DNA of 64,000 bases from Nanoarchaeota archaeon SCGC AAA011-G17 (GTDB lineage Archaea > Nanobdellota > Nanobdellia > SCGC-AAA011-G17), in assembly GCA_000402515.1 (NCBI GenBank), contig AQRL01000035.1:39140-103139 (forward strand), read 5' to 3'. Within the stretch, counting starts at the first letter, position 1. Each line of letters begins with the position of its first letter. The notes under the pieces were generated by a model. The model saw nothing but the letters and a program-made list of their open reading frames with translations. It had not been told where the DNA came from and searched no databases. Below are positions 42,256 through 51,305 of this stretch, one piece after another. Made by a program: the position numbers and the translations under genes.

Positions 42256-42537
42256 ATGCTAAAAACTAAAAAAATAAGTGATTCGATTGATATGCGCGTT
42301 TTTACAGACGTGGGTGAGTATTTCGGGGATGTTGAGGAATGCATACTTACATTAAATAAGATTTCTGGATGGAGAGTTAAAGCTACTAGAACATCAACTT
42401 TGAGTAAGTTATTGGGCGGAGCAAAAGGTGTCATTGTACCTCATCAGCTTGTTAAGGCTATGGGCGATGTAATGATAATAAGCAAGGCTGCAATACCATC
42501 TTATACGGAAGAAGAAAAACAAGACGAAACTATTTAG
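42256..42537 (+). CDS. PRC-barrel domain protein
   Basis: A 93-residue protein. MRVFTDVGEYFGDVEECIL and GVIVPHQLVKAMGDVMII are the two halves of a PRC barrel. An acidic tail (YTEEEKQDE) follows. GGAGG lies eight bases before the ATG, and a strong TATA (TTTATATATATAAAA) is about 45 bases upstream, so this is a leadered and probably well-expressed gene. It leads the membrane and pilus locus but has its own promoter. A link to cell division by analogy with CdvA is only a guess. Confidence 0.82.
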   Translation: MLKTKKISDSIDMRVFTDVGEYFGDVEECILTLNKISGWRVKATRTSTLSKLLGGAKGVIVPHQLVKAMGDVMIISKAAIPSYTEEEKQDETI

Positions 42538-42577
42538 AAAGGAAACTTTTAAATAGGAAATCTACTAATCTTCTCTT

Positions 42578-43126
42578 ATGGCAGACAGTGCACTAGGGGT
42601 GACTATTGAATTTTTTAAGAGATTCGGCATCTTTGATGTAGTTCTTCCATTTTTACTTGTTTTTACTGTTGTCTTTGCTATTTTACAGAAAAGCCAGATA
42701 TTAGGCGAGAATAAGAAGAATCTGGATGCTACTGTTGCTTTTGTAGTTGCAATGCTTGTTGTTGCTGCTACCAGAATTGTTGGAGTTATAAATGAGGCCT
42801 TACCTGCAGTTGTTTTGCTTATAATTGTGTCTATGTCTTTTTTGTTGTTAGTTGGAATGTTTGTTAAACCAGGGGAGATTTTTAAGAATTTAGAGGGTCC
42901 ATGGGTTAAATTTTTGATGATTTTACTTTTTATTGCAGTACTTTTAATATTCTTAGCAAATATAAGAATGGAAAATGGGGATAGCTGGCTGGAGTATACC
43001 CTGAGTTATGTTAGTGTTTATTGGAGCGGGGCAGTTGTCGGCTCTATTATTTTAGTTGTAATATTTATAGCTGCAATTGTTTGGGTTACAATTGGTGAAA
43101 AAGATAAGAAGAAAAAGGAGGATTGA
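42578..43126 (+). CDS. Four-helix membrane protein, first of three paralogues
   Basis: A 182-residue protein with helices near 18-38, 50-72, 75-95, 108-128 and 145-172. The opening FGIFDVVLPFLLVFTVVFAILQKSQILGE is repeated almost word for word in the next gene and loosely in the third. A charged KKKKED tail faces the cytoplasm. TATA (TTTTAAATAGG) lies about 25 bases before the ATG. Function unknown. The place next to the ATPase and TadC genes suggests membrane parts of the same machine. Confidence 0.75.
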   Translation: MADSALGVTIEFFKRFGIFDVVLPFLLVFTVVFAILQKSQILGENKKNLDATVAFVVAMLVVAATRIVGVINEALPAVVLLIIVSMSFLLLVGMFVKPGEIFKNLEGPWVKFLMILLFIAVLLIFLANIRMENGDSWLEYTLSYVSVYWSGAVVGSIILVVIFIAAIVWVTIGEKDKKKKED

Positions 43127-43128
43127 TT

Positions 43129-43677
43129 ATGGTTTTAGAGCAAGTTGATTTTGGCGGGATGTTTAATTGGTTTGGAAGTATGGGGGGATTTGATGTTATT
43201 TTACCTTTCCTGTTAGTATTTACTCTTATTTTTGCTTTAATGGAGAAGGTTAAATTATTTGGGGATAAAAAGAAAAATGTGCATGTTATAGTTGCTTTTG
43301 TTGCTGCTGCGTTTGTAGTTGCACAACCAGATATTGTTTTTTTAATCCGCGGGTTTATACCTAATGTTAGTATGTTTATTTTAATTATATTAATGGGTTT
43401 ATTAGTTATGGGTATGTTTGGCTTAACTGGTGATACCAAATGGTCGTGGGGCTTTGCTGTTATTGTAGCTGTTGTGGCTATTTTGTGGAGTTTGAGCGCT
43501 GCTACTAGTGCCTATTACTGGCCATTTTATGACCTACTTACTTCGCAGGATATTGCATGGCTTATTGCAATTGGTGTTTTTATTTTAGTGATATGGCTTA
43601 TTGTTAAAGAACCAGGAGATAAAAATAAACCAAATAAATTTTGGGATTGGGCTTCGGAAAAAATTCAGGGGAAATAA
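43129..43677 (+). CDS. Four-helix membrane protein, second paralogue
   Basis: A 182-residue protein sharing GGFDVILPFLLVFTLIFALMEKVKLFGDKKKN with its upstream neighbour, so the two arose by duplication. A GGAGG ribosome site at 43117-43121 points to the ATG at 43129 rather than a TTG at 43123. It follows the first paralogue directly, and the third follows three bases after its stop. Confidence 0.75.
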   Translation: MVLEQVDFGGMFNWFGSMGGFDVILPFLLVFTLIFALMEKVKLFGDKKKNVHVIVAFVAAAFVVAQPDIVFLIRGFIPNVSMFILIILMGLLVMGMFGLTGDTKWSWGFAVIVAVVAILWSLSAATSAYYWPFYDLLTSQDIAWLIAIGVFILVIWLIVKEPGDKNKPNKFWDWASEKIQGK

Positions 43678-43680
43678 ATT

Positions 43681-44202
43681 ATGGCTAGTCTTTTAGATAC
43701 GGGATTACTTGGATATGTTGCTCCAATCTTTTCTTTCTTATTGGTTTATGCTGTTATTTATGCTATACTCCTCAAGAGTAAAATTTTTGGAGAGAATAAT
43801 TTAATAAATAGTGTAATTCCCTTGGCAGTTTCTGTTATGTTTTTATTAATGCCTGGTGCTGTTGATTTTGTTAACTTTATAACTCCCTGGTTTGTTGTCT
43901 TGGTGATTGTTGGCTTTGCTGTTGCTCTGTTATTCTTGTTTTTGGGCGCTGAAAAAAGCACTGTTCAGGGATGGATGAGTAATCCGACTATTTACTGGAC
44001 TGCATTGATTTTTGGGATGATAATTATTGTAGCTGGACTAACCCATGTCTTTGGAAATTTTTTTGGACAGCCAGATACTGGCAGCGGTTCAATTGGTTCA
44101 GAGGTACAGTTTTCAATTTTTAATCCAAAAATTATTGCTACTATCTTTGTTTTGATAATTGCAACCTTTGCTATTAAATTTATATCAGAAGAAACCAAAT
44201 AA
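43681..44202 (+). CDS. Four-helix membrane protein, third paralogue
   Basis: A 173-residue protein with the weaker version LLGYVAPIFSFLLVYAVIYAILLKSKIFGE of the shared opening motif, then helices near 45-65, 70-92, 108-128 and 148-168. All three genes share the K-[SV]-x-[IL]-[FL]-G-[ED] element at the end of helix 1, which may be a binding site in the assembled complex. The operon ends here, convergent with the coiled-coil genes. Confidence 0.75.
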   Translation: MASLLDTGLLGYVAPIFSFLLVYAVIYAILLKSKIFGENNLINSVIPLAVSVMFLLMPGAVDFVNFITPWFVVLVIVGFAVALLFLFLGAEKSTVQGWMSNPTIYWTALIFGMIIIVAGLTHVFGNFFGQPDTGSGSIGSEVQFSIFNPKIIATIFVLIIATFAIKFISEETK

Positions 44203-44841
44203 TTATTTCTTTTTCATTGCTTCAGTAATTCTTCCTAATTCCTTAACATTCATGGTTAAGGGCTCCATTATTTTCTGGAATACCTGGTTTAGCGCTTTCA
44301 TTTCTGCACTCACTCCACCTATATTTTTATTGTATTCATTTACTTTTCCAATTACTCCTACTTGTAGATTTTCAAAAGAATTTCTTAATCTTATTATTTC
44401 CTGTTTTATTGCTTCTATTTCTTCTATTGTTTTTTCTTTCCAGAGATTAATATCCCCAACATCTGCCATTAACTGATCCCATTTTTCGTTTATTATCTCT
44501 TCTGCTATCTCCTCTATTTGTTCTATATACTGTCTTTGTGATGGAATTTTTGTCGGCTCTGCATTAGGAAGCTTATACTTTTGCTGATAAGAAGATGGTT
44601 CTGCATATTCTTCAGGCTGGGTCATATAATCTTCCTGCCCTTCTTCCTGTTCTGGCTCACCTGGGCTTGGAGCCTCTAAACTAAAATCTTCAGAAGGGGG
44701 CTGTACGTTAAAATCTTCCATGCCCTGATAGATATCTTTGCTAGAATGCCCTTCTTGTTTTAAATTACTAACTATAGATGGATCGGATATTCCTCTTGAT
44801 TTCATAGTCTGTATTTTTTTCTTAATTATTTGCGGGGGCAT
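44203..44841 (-). CDS. Coiled-coil protein with acidic linker
   Basis: A 212-residue protein. An N-terminal helical hairpin (KKKIQTMKSRGISDPSIVS, GHSSKDIYQGM) is followed by a Pro/Glu-rich flexible linker (about 48-95) and a C-terminal coiled coil (IEEIEAIKQEIIRLRNSF, EMKALNQVFQKIM). The shape recalls archaellum FlaC/FlaD/FlaE-type cytoplasmic ring proteins, and the position beside a secretion ATPase supports this. The family is not proven. It overlaps the upstream coiled-coil gene by 20 bases. Confidence 0.7.
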   Translation of the reverse strand: MPPQIIKKKIQTMKSRGISDPSIVSNLKQEGHSSKDIYQGMEDFNVQPPSEDFSLEAPSPGEPEQEEGQEDYMTQPEEYAEPSSYQQKYKLPNAEPTKIPSQRQYIEQIEEIAEEIINEKWDQLMADVGDINLWKEKTIEEIEAIKQEIIRLRNSFENLQVGVIGKVNEYNKNIGGVSAEMKALNQVFQKIMEPLTMNVKELGRITEAMKKK

Positions 44842-45178
44842 TTCCTTTATCTTTTAAACTCTTATCAATTAGTAGTTTTACCTCTTTTTCTGTTGTAAAA
44901 TGAAGGGGGTTCCACAGGTTAATATATCTTTCTAAAACTTTTAAGTCATCCTTTCTTGCAAAGGCCTCTACTTCTGTTATCATATGCCTAATTGTTTGTT
45001 TGACTTTTGTAAGGTCTGCTTTTATCCCTTTCATTTCATTATTGATATTTTTTAGTTGCAGGTTTATACTTCTGTATTCTTCAATCATATTCTGGTCTGT
45101 TACAAATATTCTATCCCTAAGAATTACGACTTTATTTTCTATATCCCTTACTCTTCCAATTACATCCTCTTCAGGCAT
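44822..45178 (-). CDS. Small coiled-coil protein
   Basis: A 118-residue, almost entirely helical protein (VIGRVRDIENKVVILRDRI, YRSINLQLKNINNEMKGI), with a short C-terminal part (WNPLHFTTEKEVKLLIDK). It is the first gene of a two-gene unit divergent from the ATPase gene, with a TATA element facing its start. It may pair with the 212-residue protein to form a cytoplasmic scaffold for the pilus motor (inference). Confidence 0.68.
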   Translation of the reverse strand: MPEEDVIGRVRDIENKVVILRDRIFVTDQNMIEEYRSINLQLKNINNEMKGIKADLTKVKQTIRHMITEVEAFARKDDLKVLERYINLWNPLHFTTEKEVKLLIDKSLKDKGNAPANN

Positions 45179-45210
45179 TTTAAAGAATAATGTTTTCTTA
45201 TATATTAATT

Positions 45211-45234
45211 TAATGGTTAGGTTTATATAATTCT
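45211..45234 (+). promoter_or_regulatory. Promoter element A of the pilus locus
   Basis: A 24-base block with TATA GTTTATATAA at 45221-45230, about 25 bases before the ATPase start at 45252. It is identical in 23 of 24 positions to the block at 49007-49030 before the TadC gene. Confidence 0.65.
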
Positions 45235-45251
45235 GTTATAATTATTAATTT

Positions 45252-48200
45252 ATGGAAAAAGAGGAAATAACTCCTGGCGGATATCAGATTATCAAACAAG
45301 GCAAAGAAGATGTTCTAAAAATAAATATGGAAAATGTGAGCTATCCTCCTTCTTTAGAAAATAGTTCCTTGTGTATGATGCAGACTATTTCCAAGCTTGC
45401 TCAGGTTCCAGGTGTTGGAAGGATTATTTTTTCTGACGGCAGAAATTATGAATATAACTATGAGCAGACACAAATACTTGTTGAGATTGCCGGAATTTAT
45501 AACCATTTAATTAAACAAAAAAATACCTTAACCTTTGGGTTGGATGAAGGGGATAGCACAAGAAGAGAGATTATACAGAGCTTAATAATTAATTTATTGA
45601 GAAGTGACCCCATTGGATGTTATGTTGAATTAAAGAGGATTATCAGAGAAGAAAGAATAAGGGTGAGGGGGTTAACAAACGATACAGAGATAAGATTAAC
45701 ACAAATGTATGTTTCTTTATTGGATTATATTCTTGGGCTGCTTGACCGAACAAAGTTAGTACAAAGAGTCAGAGAGTCTTTAGACGGGCATATTGTTGGT
45801 GACAGGCTTGTGTATAAAAGAATTTTCAGCCCAATTATAACTCCTGACTTTATGTATACCAAATTAATGTCCAGAATTCCTCTTAATGGCGAATTGGTGG
45901 ATAGTTATAAAATTGACAGGGATACAGAGGTAAATATTTTTAGGATGCCGGGGCAAATAAAAAATCTGTATCATTTGAATCCTCCGGAATTTAAATTTGA
46001 TGATGACAAGTTTGAGTTAATTCATTTAGCAAGAACTGTTTTAGCAGAGCATAAACCAAGAGAAGAGGAGTTTATTGATCCTGAAAGAATGAGAACTACT
46101 TTTTTTAATATCGGAAGGGATATGCTGCAGGAACTTGCAGACAGAAAGGGACTGAGGTTAAATTATGCTGAGTTAAAGCAATTAACAAATGTTCTTGTCA
46201 GATATACTGTTGGATTTGGTTTGGTTGAAACTTTATTGAAAGATCAAAAAGTACAGGATATTACTATAAATGGACCGATGGGCCAGACACCGATTTTTAT
46301 AGTTCATGAGAATTTTGATGAGTGTGTTACCAATATTGTTCCATCTAGGGAGGATGCTTTAAGCTGGGCAACTAAATTCAGAATTTTAAGTGGCAGACCA
46401 TTGGATGAGGCTAATCCTGTTTTGGATACTGAGCTTGTAATTCCAGAGGCAAGAGCAAGAGTTGCAATTGTTTCTACTCCCTTAAGCCCATGGGGACTAG
46501 CTTATGCATTTAGAAGGCACAGAGACAAGCCGTGGACACTGCCTTTATTTGTTAATAACAAAATGATTACACCTATGGCTGCAGGGCTATTGAGTTTTTT
46601 AATTGATGGTGCTAGGACATTAATTGTTGCTGGAACAAGAAGCTCGGGTAAGACTTCTTTATTGGGAGCAGGTTTGGTTGAAATTATGAGGAAATACAGA
46701 ATATTAACTACTGAGGATACTTTAGAGCTGCCAACAGATGCACTTAGAAATCTTGGATATAATATACAACCGATGAAAGTAAGAAGTGCTTTATCAAAAG
46801 GAGGAACAGAGGTTGCTGCTGATGAGGGAATCAGAACTGCATTAAGAATGGGAGATAGTGCATTAATTGTAGGAGAAATTAGAAGTTCTATTAGAGGAAG
46901 TGAAAAAGTAGTTGTTGTAGATAATGGGGAAACAAAAAGAATTCCAATTGCAGACTTAGAAGGGAAAGATATAGAGAAAATGTATGTTCCTACTATAGAT
47001 TTTGACTTACAGGTTAAATTGTCCAAGCTTAATGGGTTTGTTAAACATCCCAAAAGAAAAAAATTATTAAAAGTCAAAACAAGAACTGGAAGAGAGGTTA
47101 CTGTTACACCCGACCATAGTTTATTTACTTCTCATAATTTTAAAATATATCCAATAGAATGTAAGGATTTGAAAGTTGGAAGTAAGATTGTTTTACCTTC
47201 TAAATTGCCTTGCGGGTATAATGATATAGGTCATTTAAATCTTTTAAATATTATTGGGGATGCTAGAGTTGAGAATTTTGAAGAACCGATTAGGCGGGTT
47301 ATATCTAAAATAGGATGGAAGAAAGCCACTTCTCTTTGCAATATAAAATGTGGAGATATCTATAATTATTATAGAGTAAATCAAAAGACCAATATCCCTA
47401 TAAATTCTTTTAATAAATTAGTATCCCTTGCAGAAGAGAATAATAATCTAGAAAGTTTGTATATAAAGAATGGAACAAGTAATACTTTAAGTGCTTTATT
47501 CCCTATAAATGTAGATTTTTGTAGATTTTTAGGTTATTTTATTTCTGAAGGGTATTTCCATGATACTTCTATTGTGATATCAAATGATAATGATAAAATA
47601 GTCTCAGATATTACTTCTTTATGTAAAACTCTCTTTAATCTTGAACCATATGTTAGAGAAACAAAAGGATTGGGGAGGTCTAAACAGATAGCGATCAGTA
47701 ATTCTCCATTGGTAAAATTATTTGAAAAGATTGGATGCGGAAGAATTAGTAAAGAAAAAAGAATTCCTTCATTTATCTATGGTTTATCTGAATCTAAGAT
47801 ATACTCATTTTTAAGTGGATTATATGCTGGTGATGGAAGTTTCACATCATCAAAGTCTTCTGGTAATTGTATTAGATATTTTACTATTTCAAAAGAACTT
47901 GCAGATGATTTGATGTATTTATTATTACATATAGGCATTGTTTCAAGAAAATTAATGAGGAAGAGCAATGGCTTATCAAACAATCCTATTTATATTGTTG
48001 AGTTTAAGGATAGGAATTTTGTAAGAAGATTTATAGATAATGTTGATTTTGTTAAATATAAACCAGTGATGACTGAAAAAAATGTTTCACACTCTCGTTT
48101 TAATAATGTAAGTTATGATATAAAAGAACTTGAGAACCATTTGAAATTAATTAGAAAATATAGGCATTTGAGAAAATATAATTCATGCGGAAAAGAGTTT

Positions 48201-49016
48201 CTTAGAAAGATAGTTTTAGATAAAAATACTAATTCCGATTCTTCAATAAAAACATTTGTGAATGGTGAATTTTATTTAGACGAAGTCAAAGAAATAGAAG
48301 AAATAAATTTAGAGGAAGGAGAGTATGTTTATGATTTGTCTGTTGATCCAAGCCAGAATTTTATTGGGGGATTTGGAGGAATTTTATTACATAATACAGA
48401 AGCTTTAGCACTTTATGAGGCTATGAGAATTGGTGCATTGGCTAATGTTGTTGCCGGAACAATTCATGGTGATAGTCCGTATGGTGTTTTTGACAGGGTT
48501 GTAAATGATTTGAAAGTTCCTAAGACTTCTTTCAAAGCCACAGATATAATTATTGTTGCTAATCCTATAAAAAGTGCAGATGGATTACATAAATGGAGGA
48601 GGGTTACACAGATTACTGAGGTAAGAAAGAATTGGCAAGATGATCCATTAAGGGAGGGAGGATTTGTTGACTTAATGAAATATGACAGCAAAGAAGACAG
48701 ATTAAAACCAACTGATGATCTGATTAATGGGAATAGCGAAATAATAAAAGGAATTGCTGCAAATGTAAAGGAGTGGGCTGGTGATTGGGATGCTGTTTGG
48801 AATAATATAGTATTAAGAGCAAAAATAAAAGAGGCTATAGTTAATTATTCAAGAGTTTTCAAAAAACCAGAAATGTTAGAGGCTGAATTTGTTATCAAGG
48901 CTAATGATATGTTTCATATTACAAGCGGGAGTGTTCAGGAGAGAGAGGGGTGGCTGAATTCTGAATTGATTTATACTGAATGGGAAGACTGGCTGAAAAA
49001 AGAAATTAATGGTTAG
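45252..49016 (+). CDS. Type II/IV secretion ATPase (VirB11/KlbA-like) with intein
   Basis: A 1254-residue precursor, about 751 residues after removal of a 503-residue intein. The ATPase core shows Walker A GTRSSGKT (461-468), an Asp box around LTTEDTLELP, Walker B region ALIVGEIRS (to 545) and the His box VVAGTIHGDSPYG. It powers assembly or retraction of pilus-like filaments at the inner face of the membrane. The N-terminal 330 residues match the archaeal GspE/KlbA layout. The downstream gene is the matching membrane platform. Confidence 0.94.
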   Translation: MEKEEITPGGYQIIKQGKEDVLKINMENVSYPPSLENSSLCMMQTISKLAQVPGVGRIIFSDGRNYEYNYEQTQILVEIAGIYNHLIKQKNTLTFGLDEGDSTRREIIQSLIINLLRSDPIGCYVELKRIIREERIRVRGLTNDTEIRLTQMYVSLLDYILGLLDRTKLVQRVRESLDGHIVGDRLVYKRIFSPIITPDFMYTKLMSRIPLNGELVDSYKIDRDTEVNIFRMPGQIKNLYHLNPPEFKFDDDKFELIHLARTVLAEHKPREEEFIDPERMRTTFFNIGRDMLQELADRKGLRLNYAELKQLTNVLVRYTVGFGLVETLLKDQKVQDITINGPMGQTPIFIVHENFDECVTNIVPSREDALSWATKFRILSGRPLDEANPVLDTELVIPEARARVAIVSTPLSPWGLAYAFRRHRDKPWTLPLFVNNKMITPMAAGLLSFLIDGARTLIVAGTRSSGKTSLLGAGLVEIMRKYRILTTEDTLELPTDALRNLGYNIQPMKVRSALSKGGTEVAADEGIRTALRMGDSALIVGEIRSSIRGSEKVVVVDNGETKRIPIADLEGKDIEKMYVPTIDFDLQVKLSKLNGFVKHPKRKKLLKVKTRTGREVTVTPDHSLFTSHNFKIYPIECKDLKVGSKIVLPSKLPCGYNDIGHLNLLNIIGDARVENFEEPIRRVISKIGWKKATSLCNIKCGDIYNYYRVNQKTNIPINSFNKLVSLAEENNNLESLYIKNGTSNTLSALFPINVDFCRFLGYFISEGYFHDTSIVISNDNDKIVSDITSLCKTLFNLEPYVRETKGLGRSKQIAISNSPLVKLFEKIGCGRISKEKRIPSFIYGLSESKIYSFLSGLYAGDGSFTSSKSSGNCIRYFTISKELADDLMYLLLHIGIVSRKLMRKSNGLSNNPIYIVEFKDRNFVRRFIDNVDFVKYKPVMTEKNVSHSRFNNVSYDIKELENHLKLIRKYRHLRKYNSCGKEFLRKIVLDKNTNSDSSIKTFVNGEFYLDEVKEIEEINLEEGEYVYDLSVDPSQNFIGGFGGILLHNTEALALYEAMRIGALANVVAGTIHGDSPYGVFDRVVNDLKVPKTSFKATDIIIVANPIKSADGLHKWRRVTQITEVRKNWQDDPLREGGFVDLMKYDSKEDRLKPTDDLINGNSEIIKGIAANVKEWAGDWDAVWNNIVLRAKIKEAIVNYSRVFKKPEMLEAEFVIKANDMFHITSGSVQEREGWLNSELIYTEWEDWLKKEING
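46887..48395 (+). other. Intein in secretion ATPase with LAGLIDADG endonuclease
   Basis: Residues 546-1048. It starts at Ser546 (SIRGSEKVVVVDNGETKRI), has block B VTVTPDHSLF, two LAGLIDADG helices (FCRFLGYFISEGYF and IYSFLSGLYAGDGSF) and ends in G-I-L-L-H-N with Thr1049 as the +1 residue. Removing it joins GEIRS to TEALALYEAMRIGA, the expected sequence between Walker B and the His box. Confidence 0.92.
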
Positions 49017-49030
49017 ATTTATATAATTCT
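49007..49030 (+). promoter_or_regulatory. Promoter element B of the pilus locus
   Basis: Near-identical twin of the element at 45211-45234. It overlaps the stop of the ATPase gene and sits 18 bases before the TadC start, so TadC can be transcribed separately from the ATPase. Confidence 0.65.
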
Positions 49031-49047
49031 TTCTTGTAGTTTAAATA

Positions 49048-51201
49048 ATGAGTAAAAAAGAGGTAGAGGATATTCTAGAGAAATACAGGAAGAAACTAAA
49101 AGAAGAGGTTAGTCCAGATCTTAACCAGGGTGCATTTTCCAGAGAATATTCAAAATTTAAAACTGAGGTAATTGGGAAAGAACTTACATTATATGAAAAA
49201 CTTTGTAATTTATCTGAGAGAATATTAAGAATAGGAACAAGTTCTGAAAAAAGACAAAAATTAGAGGAGAGCATTTATCATACTGAATTAAATATCAGCC
49301 CTGAAGGGGCTATGAGTTTTGCCACCTTATTTGGTTTTTTTCTTATTATTTTGTCCTTTGTAATTGGCGGGATATGGTATTTATTTAGTGGCTTAACTGC
49401 TGGAGTATCTTTTTCTGTTATACTAATAATTCTTATTGGACTAGTCAGTATGAGAGTTTTAGCTGAAGTTCCAAACAGAAAGGCAATGATGTGGAGGATA
49501 AAGGCCAGTGACCAGATGGTTTTGTGCATTCTGTATATTGTTATGTACATGAGACATACTTCTAATCTAGAGCATGCTATTAAATTTGCAGCGCAGCATC
49601 TTGATGATCCATTATCTGCTGATTTGAAAAAAGTTTTCTGGAATTTGGAAACAGGGAAGGCCAAGACGGTTAGTGAGAGCCTTGATATTTATTTAGAGGG
49701 ATGGAGAAAATATAATATGGAATTTATCAATTCTGTCCATCTTATTGAGAGCTCATTATATGAGCCAACTGAGAAGAGAAGATTAGAGATTTTGGACAGA
49801 GCATTGGAGGTTATTTTAAACGGAACTTATGAAAGGATGATGAACTATGCGCATGATATAAAAAATCCAATCACTACTTTGTATATGCTTGGTGTAATAC
49901 TTCCGATACTGGCATTGATTATTCTTCCTCTGATGGGGGCATTTTTGGGAGTGAAGTGGTACTGGCTTGCATTCCTATATAATATATTACTTCCATTATT
50001 TGTTTATTTCAAGGGAAATGATATTTTGAATAAGAGACCGGGTGGAAGCAGTGAGAGTACTTTATTGCAGGGAAAGGATTATGAAGATTATAAGAGAATA
50101 GAATTTTTGGGAATACAGATGGATCCTTTAGTTCTTGGCTTGCCTATTTTATTTTTGGTTTTAATAGTTGGATTAAGCCCCTTGATATTACACTCTTTAT
50201 TTCCTGCAAGCCTTTTCTTGAATGCTGAAGGTGTTTTTGGTTATTTTAGTGATAATGGGCTTTGTACTGGAAAGAATTGTATGGGTCCTTATGGAATCTT
50301 GGCACTTTATCTGAGTTTGTTGATTCCTCTTAGCTGGACTTTGGGAATTGGATTGTATTACAGATTAAAGACGAGAAAATTAATAAAAATAAAGGATGAT
50401 ACTACAAGATTAGAAAAAGAATTTTCAAGCAGTTTATTCCAATTAGGAAACAGAATTGGAGATGGATTACCGGCTGAGATTGCAGTTGAGAAAGTGGCTG
50501 AGAATATGAGGGGAACTGCAACTGGTGATTTCTTCAGGATGATTGCAATCAATATCAGAAATTTAGGGATGGATCTGAATGAGGCTATTTTTAATAAATC
50601 AAGAGGGGGAATTATTTACTATCCTTCAAATGTTATCCAGAGCTCGATGAGAGTACTTGTTCAGAGTGTTCAGAAAGGCCCTGCAATAGCTGCCAGTGCA
50701 ATGATCAGCATTTCTAATTATTTGGATAATATAAATAAAATAAATGAGAGACTTAAAGATTTATTGTCTGATATTACCAGCAGTATGAAGGGGCAGATAA
50801 ATTTTCTAACTCCTCTTATTGCCGGAATTGTTATTGGTATTGGGGCTATGATAACAAGCATTATTGTCAAGCTTGGTCCATTATTAGCAATGACTGGGGG
50901 AGATAAGGTTGAGGGATTTGGTGTTGACCTGAGCATTATTGCAGACATCTTTCCGCTTGACAAGGTAATTCCCCCATATTTCTTCCAGTTGGTTGTTGGG
51001 ATTTATATTTTACAACTTGTTATTATTTTAACTAAACTAAAAAGTGGGATTGAATTTGGTGTTGACAGATTAAGAGAGGAGAATGAAATGGGTGGAAATT
51101 TATTTAAGGGAGTGGGGCTTTATGTTATTGTATGCATAGTTGTTGTATTCATATTAACTATGCTATCGGAAGGAGTAATGTTAACAACAGGTGGACTATG
51201 A
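49048..51201 (+). CDS. TadC/FlaJ-like membrane platform protein
   Basis: A 717-residue polytopic protein with two T2SSF-type halves. A cytoplasmic N-terminus (1-85) is followed by paired helices (about 92-135), a helical cytoplasmic domain (LEHAIKFAAQHLDDPL, FINSVHLIESSLYEP), then a second set with GNRIGDGLPAEIAVEKVAEN and QSSMRVLVQSVQKGPAI. Such proteins anchor the ATPase and receive pilin subunits. It is translationally coupled (ATGA) to the first small pilin-like gene. Confidence 0.92.
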   Translation: MSKKEVEDILEKYRKKLKEEVSPDLNQGAFSREYSKFKTEVIGKELTLYEKLCNLSERILRIGTSSEKRQKLEESIYHTELNISPEGAMSFATLFGFFLIILSFVIGGIWYLFSGLTAGVSFSVILIILIGLVSMRVLAEVPNRKAMMWRIKASDQMVLCILYIVMYMRHTSNLEHAIKFAAQHLDDPLSADLKKVFWNLETGKAKTVSESLDIYLEGWRKYNMEFINSVHLIESSLYEPTEKRRLEILDRALEVILNGTYERMMNYAHDIKNPITTLYMLGVILPILALIILPLMGAFLGVKWYWLAFLYNILLPLFVYFKGNDILNKRPGGSSESTLLQGKDYEDYKRIEFLGIQMDPLVLGLPILFLVLIVGLSPLILHSLFPASLFLNAEGVFGYFSDNGLCTGKNCMGPYGILALYLSLLIPLSWTLGIGLYYRLKTRKLIKIKDDTTRLEKEFSSSLFQLGNRIGDGLPAEIAVEKVAENMRGTATGDFFRMIAINIRNLGMDLNEAIFNKSRGGIIYYPSNVIQSSMRVLVQSVQKGPAIAASAMISISNYLDNINKINERLKDLLSDITSSMKGQINFLTPLIAGIVIGIGAMITSIIVKLGPLLAMTGGDKVEGFGVDLSIIADIFPLDKVIPPYFFQLVVGIYILQLVIILTKLKSGIEFGVDRLREENEMGGNLFKGVGLYVIVCIVVVFILTMLSEGVMLTTGGL

Positions 51202-51305
51202 ACAAAAAAGGTATTGCTGATAAAACTATGATTGTAATTGGTATTTTAATACTCGCTGTTATTTTGATTTTAATCTTGAGGGGGATTATTAACAATGTAT
51301 TCTAA
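51198..51305 (+). CDS. Pilin-like microprotein, 35 residues
   Basis: Begins MNKKGIADKTMIVIGILIL and is essentially a type IV pilin-type leader and one hydrophobic helix with a short tail (RGIINNVF). It overlaps the TadC stop (ATGA) and the next gene by 11 bases. M-N-K-K-G is the leader shared by most genes of the locus; a prepilin peptidase would cut after Gly. It could be a minor filament subunit or a membrane spacer. Confidence 0.7.
   Translation: MNKKGIADKTMIVIGILILAVILILILRGIINNVF

Noticed and set aside
42256-42537. SepF cell-division protein
   Set aside because: Length is similar, but the motifs (VPHQLVKAMGDV) fit a PRC barrel rather than the SepF fold.
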